From JBGTSJ01 sp041940305 (lineage in GTDB: Bacteria; Planctomycetota; Planctomycetia; Planctomycetales; Planctomycetaceae): DNA of 56,921 nucleotides. Of the stretch, positions 52,161 to 56,921 are shown piece after piece. The position numbers and the translations under genes are program-made. How positions within the stretch are numbered: the stretch's first letter is position 1; each line of letters opens with the position of its first letter. Where the stretch lies: positions 1 through 56,921 of the forward strand of contig JBGTSJ010000032.1 in NCBI GenBank assembly GCA_041940305.1, read 5' to 3'. The notes under the pieces were generated by a model. The model had not been told where the DNA came from. It saw only the letters and a program-made list of their open reading frames with translations, and ran no database searches.

Positions 52161-52873
52161 GCGTACGCCGCGGCACCCGTGCACGGCGTCGGCCGTAGAT
52201 CCGGCTGTGCCGGTCGGAATGTGTTTCCGACCGGGCAATGCTGCGGGATCGGCAATCGACCGGGGTCGCATGCGGATTTGTCAGGCGGAGCCTGACCTAC
52301 GGCGCCTCCGCGTCAGTCGTCCGGGTGCACGACCCGCAATGTCGGTCGAGCCTGGCTCGACTGGTGCGAGTGCCCGCCAGCGCAACCGTCATCCTGCGAA
52401 TCCGATGTCGCGGCCAGCAGCCGTGCCAGGCGATCGCGGATGCGCTGGAACTGGGTCTGAGCGGCCGCGCCTTGTCTGCCGGCTTCGGCCGTCCAGCCGT
52501 TCATTCCTCGGTCGGCGGCGACCACGTTCCGTCGATGTGCCGCGACCGCGGCCCGAATGGATCGGCAGCCCGATCGGGATGCGTCGCCGGTCTGAGTTGT
52601 GGTGATTGTGGACATAACTCGCCGCTGTCGCTTTGAAGATCGCGCGGGCGCCCGCATCGCCCGCGACTCACGTTTCAACCGGGACTGAAATTCGGCCAGT
52701 CAGGGGAGGCAAGCTAAGTGGACTCTGCGGGCGCCGGGGAGTTTTCTGCCTGCGGAGGGGCGGGAGGCTGCGCAAGCAGCGCGGCCCGATTCATCGGAAC
52801 CTGGGCAGGCAGGCGAAGGGGTTCCGGTTGTAGCGGTGGGCGCGGCCGTCGCGATTTGATGGATGCGGGGACA
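52161..52873. other. intergenic region with small palindromes
   Basis: About 710 bp between the secretin-like gene and the methyltransferase end. It contains GTCAGGC-GGA-GCCTGAC (52280-52296) and GTCGAGC-CTG-GCTCGAC (52345-52361), both REP-like. One possible small ORF (52313-52615, minus) is listed separately. Otherwise nothing convincing is seen. Confidence 0.5.
52313..52615 (-). CDS. possible small hypothetical protein
   Basis: 100-codon ORF with a GC-rich third-position pattern like true genes here and a helical Ala/Arg-rich middle (QFQRIRDRLARLLAA). Against it: weak ribosome-binding site, no family recognised, and its 3' part overlaps a short palindrome at 52345-52361. Treat as doubtful. 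Confidence 0.3.
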   Translation of the reverse strand: MSTITTTQTGDASRSGCRSIRAAVAAHRRNVVAADRGMNGWTAEAGRQGAAAQTQFQRIRDRLARLLAATSDSQDDGCAGGHSHQSSQARPTLRVVHPDD

Positions 52874-53599
52874 TCAGCCGGCGAGTTCGCTGGCGCCTTC
52901 TTTTCGGCCAGCAATCGTCCAGTGGCGATCGGACGTCGGCCGGACCCACTCGCGCGGACAGCCGAGAGCGCTGAGCATGGCGGCGACTTCATCCACGGTG
53001 AGCGCAGCGTGCAGCGACTGGCGGAACAGCTGCTGCTGACGGTCATTCTCCCCGCCGGCGTATGCCGCGACGATCTGCTCAACCTCGTCCGCTGTCGCTG
53101 GACGAAGCAGGTCGCGGACGAACAGGATGCCTCCAGGCCTCAGGACACGGAGCATCTCGGCGAGCGTGCCGGGGGGCTCGGGGATGTGATGCACGATGCT
53201 GTTGGACATCACGACGTCGAAGCCGGCGTCCGCGTACGGCAGCTGCTTGGCATCGACCTGCTCCAGCGCGATGACGGCTGCGAGTCCCGCGGCGGAGACG
53301 TTCCGTCGCCCAATCGCGAGCATCTCGGCCGCGAGGTCGATCGCAATGATCTGCACGGCGACCGGACGCCGGGCCAGTTCGATCGGGATGAGCGCCGTGC
53401 CGGTTCCGACATCGAGGACTTTCAACGGCGTCGCGTTCCGGGACCGTTCCTCCGCGATGCCAGCGGTGTGTGCCTTTCCCGCGAACCTGAGCAAGTCATC
53501 CACGAAGACCTGATTGACCGCCGCATGATCCATGGAGTCGTAGTCGGCCGCCTCATCGGCGGTGTCCATGACCTCGGGTTCGAGCGTGCGCGGAAGCAT
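52874..53599 (-). CDS. class I SAM-dependent methyltransferase
   Basis: 241-residue methyltransferase of the Methyltransf_11/25 type. Motif I LDVGTGTALIPIEL (about 62-75), post-I IIAIDLAAEMLAIGRRN, motif II-like FDVVMSNSIVHHIPEP and motif III LRVLRPGGILFVRDL are all visible. The N-terminal ~40 residues (DYDSMDHAAVNQVFVDDLL) resemble small-molecule methyltransferases such as UbiE-like enzymes, but the substrate cannot be assigned. It follows the parDE pair on the same strand, about 30 bp away. Confidence 0.88.
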   Translation of the reverse strand: MLPRTLEPEVMDTADEAADYDSMDHAAVNQVFVDDLLRFAGKAHTAGIAEERSRNATPLKVLDVGTGTALIPIELARRPVAVQIIAIDLAAEMLAIGRRNVSAAGLAAVIALEQVDAKQLPYADAGFDVVMSNSIVHHIPEPPGTLAEMLRVLRPGGILFVRDLLRPATADEVEQIVAAYAGGENDRQQQLFRQSLHAALTVDEVAAMLSALGCPREWVRPTSDRHWTIAGRKEGASELAG

Positions 53600-53628
53600 G
53601 TTTGTACTGTTGAGGAACTGCGACCAAC

Positions 53629-53973
53629 TCAGTCGGCCTCGTCGAGTGCATCTCTGATGTCACGTCTACTCAGGAAGCGGCGGGCCGATCGACGAATCCG
53701 CAGTATTCTCACGGCGTCGCCATCGACGGTGAACACCACGCGGAACACGTTCGGCCGGCGACCGAACAGGAACTCCCGCAGTTCGCGCGGGGAGCGGGGA
53801 TTCTCATGAGCCAGCGAACATCTCTGTGGATTGTGACCGAGCGACGCCAGTGCCGACTGAAATCGGTCCAGCCACTGAGCAGCCGCTGCCGGAGCGTGCT
53901 GCGTGGCATACTCGTAGGCCTCATGCAAGTCGGCCAATGCCCGATTCTGCACGATGACCCGGTATGCGGTCAT
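53629..53973 (-). CDS. parE: RelE/ParE superfamily toxin
   Basis: 114-residue toxin, slightly longer than usual. Typical features: AYRVIVQNRALADLHEAYEYA (N-terminal strand and helix), FQSALASLGHNPQRC, LREFLFGRRPNVFRVVFTVDGDAVRILRIRRSARR (the core sheet of the fold). ParE members inhibit DNA gyrase and RelE members cleave mRNA; which applies here is not clear. The start overlaps the antitoxin stop by 1 nt (TGATG), the usual type II toxin-antitoxin arrangement. Confidence 0.88.
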   Translation of the reverse strand: MTAYRVIVQNRALADLHEAYEYATQHAPAAAAQWLDRFQSALASLGHNPQRCSLAHENPRSPRELREFLFGRRPNVFRVVFTVDGDAVRILRIRRSARRFLSRRDIRDALDEAD

Positions 53974-54215
53974 CAGCCCCCATCCGCAGATGGACGATGC
54001 TGCTTCCGCACCCGATCAAAAGCCTCATTTAGTGGAATCCCTGCCTCCCCCGCGTCGACGTCGGCGACTGCGGCCAGGACTGCTGCGCGTTCTTCCTGCT
54101 CCCACCGCAGGGCCTCCACGGCATCCCGGAGAACTTCGTCCTCGCTCGCGTATTGTCCGGTGGCCAGCATGGCGGCCACCTGTTCCTGCAGATCCGGCGG
54201 AAAGGAGTAAGGCAT
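53973..54215 (-). CDS. parD: ParD-like type II antitoxin
   Basis: 80-residue antitoxin. The N-terminus MPYSFPPDLQEQVAAMLATGQYASEDEVLRDAVEAL is a ribbon-helix-helix DNA-binding domain of the CC2985/ParD type; the acidic, flexible C-terminus would wrap the toxin. It should neutralise the downstream toxin and repress the operon. I chose ATG 54215 with CGGAG 9 nt upstream rather than the in-frame TTG at 54239. Confidence 0.85.
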   Translation of the reverse strand: MPYSFPPDLQEQVAAMLATGQYASEDEVLRDAVEALRWEQEERAAVLAAVADVDAGEAGIPLNEAFDRVRKQHRPSADGG

Positions 54216-54270
54216 CGTCTGTGACTCCGGTTGACTCAATCGACAAGGCTACGGCTTGTATGCGACCCGG

Positions 54271-54642
54271 TCAATCGCCGATTAGTACTCGCTCCGAACT
54301 CATCTGAGCGGCGACAATCAAAAGAACAGTCGCCGCGCAGCCGAGAGCGAACAGAAACTCCCGGTCCCGCCAGTGGAAGGTGCTCCAGCCTCTCCAGTGG
54401 TAGCGGGCGGCCAGGATTGCGGATCCGCAGCCGATCTTGGCGGACCAGAGCCAGAGCGGGAGACGGCCGTGGGTGCCGACCTCCAGCGCGTCGGTCAGGC
54501 CGAAGAGGATGAAGGCCGTACTGCCGAGGGTGACGGCCCTGTGCTGCTGCGGCGTGGCGACCGGTGCTCGATGAAGGATCACTGCAGCGACGGCGGCCCA
54601 CAACAGGGCCTCGACCAGATTGAACGCGTCATACCAGAGCAT
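54271..54642 (-). CDS. four-helix integral membrane protein, unknown function
   Basis: 123-residue protein with four hydrophobic helices (about 8-25, 36-56, 61-82, 95-116), short loops and no catalytic motif. ATG 54642 is chosen over the long open upstream extension, which overlaps the start region of the sulfatase gene on the other strand. It is divergent from the sulfatase and precedes the parDE pair by about 55 bp. Family not recognised. Confidence 0.6.
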   Translation of the reverse strand: MLWYDAFNLVEALLWAAVAAVILHRAPVATPQQHRAVTLGSTAFILFGLTDALEVGTHGRLPLWLWSAKIGCGSAILAARYHWRGWSTFHWRDREFLFALGCAATVLLIVAAQMSSERVLIGD

Positions 54643-54818
54643 GTGCGAGTGCTCGGAGACCAAAAGGTGACTGCTGTCTCTCTGAGAACGCTGATCGGCG
54701 GCGATGTTCAACCAAACTGGACGACGCCTGACGTGCTGGAGCGTGGATGTTTGGCACAGGTGCGGGCAGAATGGGGCGGGACGATCGAAGCCGAAGACCA
54801 ATCAGGAAGGACGGGAAT

Positions 54819-56300
54819 ATGCAGCGGAGCCGATTCGCATCGAGCTGTCTGGCAGCCCTGTTGGGATGGAATGCCGTCGCCTGGTCTGCCGACGCCCGCC
54901 GTGTGGCGAATGAGCAGACTTCGCAGCATGTCCGCCCCAACTTCATCCTGGCGATGGCTGATGATCAGGGATGGGGAGACGTCGGGTATTACGGCCACTC
55001 GCCGGTGCAGACGCCGATTCTGGATGAGATGGCGGCATCGGGACTGCGGTTCGACCGATTCTACGCGGCTGCTCCCGTCTGCTCGCCGACGCGCGGCAGT
55101 GTGCTGACCGGACGTCATCCCAACCGCTTCGGCTGTTTCTCGTGGGGGCACACGCTCCGCCCGCAGGAAATCACGATCGCCGAGACGCTCCAGGAGGCCG
55201 GATACGCGACGGGGCATTTCGGGAAGTGGCATCTGGGTTCGGTATGGGGGGACAGCCCTGTCTCTCCCGGTGCGAGCGGGTTCGACGAGTGGCTCTCCAG
55301 TCCGAACTTCTACGAGAACAGCCCGCTCTTTTCGCACCGCGGCGAGGTTGTGGCGACAGAGGGCGAGAGCTCGATGGTCACGGTGGAGGCCGCCCTCCCC
55401 TTCATCCGGCACGCGGCTGAAAGGGGCCAGCCGTTCCTGGCCGTCATCTGGTTCGGGAATCCGCACAGCCCGCATGAGGCACAGGAGCATTTGCGCGCGC
55501 TTTATCTGAATGAGCCGGAGAAGGCTCAACATTTCCTGGGAGAGGTGACGGGCATCGACCAGTCACTGGGCCGGTTGCGGGAAGAACTCGAGGAACTGAA
55601 CATCCGGGACAACACGGTGCTGTGGTACACCAGCGACAACGGCGCCATCCGGGAGGGTTCGACGGGCGGACTGCGCGGCCGCAAGGGGAATCTGTATGAG
55701 GGAGGGATTCGCGTGCCGGCGATCATCGAGTGGCCTGCGCTGGTCACGACGCCGCGCGTCGTGGACGCGGCCTGTGGGACCGTCGACATCTATCCGACGC
55801 TGCTGGAACTGGCGAGGCTCGAACCGCCGCCGCACCAGCCGCAGTTGGACGGGACGAGCCTGGCGCCACTCTTTGATGGGGACGCATGGGAACGACCGGA
55901 GCCACTAGGGTTCTGGGTTTATCCGCAAGGGGGCCGTCGCACGCCGAGCCACGAGTGGATGGTGGAGATGCGTCGGCAGCAGCAAGCGGGGGAATCGCCG
56001 ACGGCTGAGCAGCTTGATGCGGCGGCCGGCGAGATCGGTGATCGGCCGGAAGCGAACGGCCTCCCCGGACATTCGGCGTGGATCGATGGTGCGTTCAAGC
56101 TGCACCGCATGCCCCGCGACGGTCGTGATCCGAAGTACGAGCTGTACAACCTCGTCGAGGACAGGGCCGAGGAACGGGATCTGTCCGCGGAGAACCCCGA
56201 ACTGGTACGGGAGATGGCGGCAGATCTGGAAGCGTGGCAGCGGAGCGTCGTCAGCAGCCTGCAGGGAGACGATTACGGCAGCGGGCACGGGGCGCAATAG
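54819..56300 (+). CDS. sulfatase (type I, Cys-type), exported
   Basis: 493-residue sulfatase. Signal peptide (SSCLAALLGWNAVAWSADA, about 8-26). PNFILAMADDQGWGDVGYYG provides the calcium-binding Asp pair near the N-terminus; CSPTRGSVLTGRH (about 88-100) is the C-x-P-x-R sulfatase signature, in which Cys is oxidised to formylglycine by a sulfatase-modifying enzyme. GKWHLG and SDNGAIREGS are further family motifs. Planctomycetes have large sulfatase sets thought to act on marine sulfated polysaccharides; the substrate here is unknown. Start ATG 54819 has AGGAAGGA upstream. Confidence 0.93.
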   Translation: MQRSRFASSCLAALLGWNAVAWSADARRVANEQTSQHVRPNFILAMADDQGWGDVGYYGHSPVQTPILDEMAASGLRFDRFYAAAPVCSPTRGSVLTGRHPNRFGCFSWGHTLRPQEITIAETLQEAGYATGHFGKWHLGSVWGDSPVSPGASGFDEWLSSPNFYENSPLFSHRGEVVATEGESSMVTVEAALPFIRHAAERGQPFLAVIWFGNPHSPHEAQEHLRALYLNEPEKAQHFLGEVTGIDQSLGRLREELEELNIRDNTVLWYTSDNGAIREGSTGGLRGRKGNLYEGGIRVPAIIEWPALVTTPRVVDAACGTVDIYPTLLELARLEPPPHQPQLDGTSLAPLFDGDAWERPEPLGFWVYPQGGRRTPSHEWMVEMRRQQQAGESPTAEQLDAAAGEIGDRPEANGLPGHSAWIDGAFKLHRMPRDGRDPKYELYNLVEDRAEERDLSAENPELVREMAADLEAWQRSVVSSLQGDDYGSGHGAQ

Positions 56301-56729
56301 GTGTGGGAGTTGACGTGACAGTGACTCGCCCTGGGGAGCGCCGCCAACGTCGGCCACGCCAATCTCGCCGGTCTGGGCGCGCCACCGGCTCAGGTCGTGC
56401 GAGTCGGCGGGATTTCGCAGGCACTGTCCGCTGTGCCGCACGCTGGACAGACTGGCACACACCGCAATCTCCGGGAGCACATGTCGCCTTCGAGAGTTCG
56501 CTTCCGCAACCCGTGTACCCGCGGTCAAGCTGCGTCAGCCCGTTGAGTTGAATCCACGCGGCGGATTGTTATGGTTGGCGAGATTTGCGCCCGCTTCGTC
56601 CGGCGGCGATCCTGACGGCCTTCCGGGCTGATCGACCGCGCCGGGGTCGGCGCGACGCGTGAAACAGAATGCACGGTAGACGGACGTCTGCCGCTCGCTC
56701 CTTAACCTCTGACCTCCGGCTTCTGAACC
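56301..56729. other. intergenic region with two dispersed repeats
   Basis: About 430 bp between the sulfatase gene and carB. It includes GCAGGCAC...GCTGGA (56417-56447), matching 43490-43520, and CGGTAGAC-GGAC-GTCTGCCG (56674-56693), copy 4 of the dispersed palindrome. The latter ends 36 nt before the carB start. No gene seen. Confidence 0.65.
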
Positions 56730-56921
56730 GTGCCTCGACGCGACGACCTTCACAAGATTCTCATCATCGGCTCCGGCCCCATCGTCATCGGGCAGGCGTG
56801 CGAGTTTGATTACTCCGGAACGCAGGCCTGCAAGGCGTTGCGGGACGAGGGATACGAGGTGGTGCTGGTCAATTCGAACCCGGCCACCATCATGACCGAC
56901 CCGGAGACGGCCGACCGGACG
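56730..56921 (+). CDS. carB: carbamoyl-phosphate synthase large subunit, N-terminal part (runs off the window)
   Basis: 64 codons of CarB. The start, DDLHKILIIGSGPIVIGQA followed by CEFDYSGTQACKALRDEGY and VLVNSNPATIMTDPE, is the highly conserved N-terminal ATP-grasp/biotin-carboxylase-like domain. CarB makes carbamoyl phosphate for arginine and pyrimidine synthesis. The start is GTG 56730. The frame is open to the end of the window; no carA lies upstream in the window. Confidence 0.95.
   Translation, partial: MPRRDDLHKILIIGSGPIVIGQACEFDYSGTQACKALRDEGYEVVLVNSNPATIMTDPETADRT

Noticed and set aside
52714..53082. 122-codon minus-strand frame near the methyltransferase
   Set aside because: It overlaps the end of the methyltransferase in another frame and gives a Ser/Arg/Pro-rich product typical of shadows.

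Overview
The window is high-GC DNA from a planctomycete (order Planctomycetales; I cannot name the genus). The assignment rests on gene content: a DUF1549/DUF1553 cytochrome-like protein next to a Tat-exported DUF1501 protein, a DUF1559 protein with a prepilin-type N-terminus followed by a transthyretin-like lipoprotein, a Cys-type sulfatase, a BlaI/M56 pair, a Tat-exported Gfo/Idh/MocA oxidoreductase, and a 16S rRNA gene with no 23S behind it.

Layout. 1-245: 16S 3' end, structured trailer and a strong intrinsic terminator. 483-3949: esterase and ComEC. 4019-7684 (minus): small membrane protein, hpt, aroF with an elaborate leader, and sat. 8115-14357: DUF1553, DUF1501 and PPC-repeat secreted-protein genes. 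14553-18624: BlaI repressor, M56 sensor protease and a HEAT-repeat protein that shares the sensor's outer domain. 18692-24099: zinc-ribbon protein, Rieske protein, unknown secreted protein, AAA ATPase, TPR lipoprotein and Sua5. 24131-37800 (minus): TrmH, serine hydrolase, STAS protein, a 2740-residue alpha-2-macroglobulin-like protein and UvrD/PcrA helicase. 37939-43191: oxidoreductase, dcd, nth, DUF309, Lon-N and PAP2 proteins. 43611-47731: leuA with its leader, small proteins, obgE and a VOC protein. 47826-52160: DUF1559 operon and a tandem pair of STN/secretin-like secreted proteins. 52874-56300: methyltransferase, ParDE toxin-antitoxin, membrane protein and sulfatase. The window ends inside carB.

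The most interesting finding is two complete candidate ribosome-mediated transcription attenuators ahead of amino-acid biosynthesis genes. Upstream of leuA, a promoter-like sequence is followed by a 26-codon leader with seven Leu codons in eleven, then an antiterminator segment overlapping the leader stop codon, then a 15-bp terminator hairpin with six T. Upstream of aroF (DAHP synthase, minus strand), a 22-codon leader carries Phe-Ile-Phe-Gly-Phe, followed by an antiterminator segment and a 13-bp terminator with a T run. In both, the same bases can form either antiterminator or terminator, in the order expected for control by charged tRNA-Leu or tRNA-Phe. Between each terminator and its start codon lie inverted blocks of degenerate 7-bp repeats.

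Intergenic DNA is rich in dispersed palindromes: four copies of CGGYAGAC-N4-GTCTGCCG, two inverted-repeat-bracketed elements ending just before start codons, a six-palindrome cluster at 35248-35407, and several REP-like hairpins.
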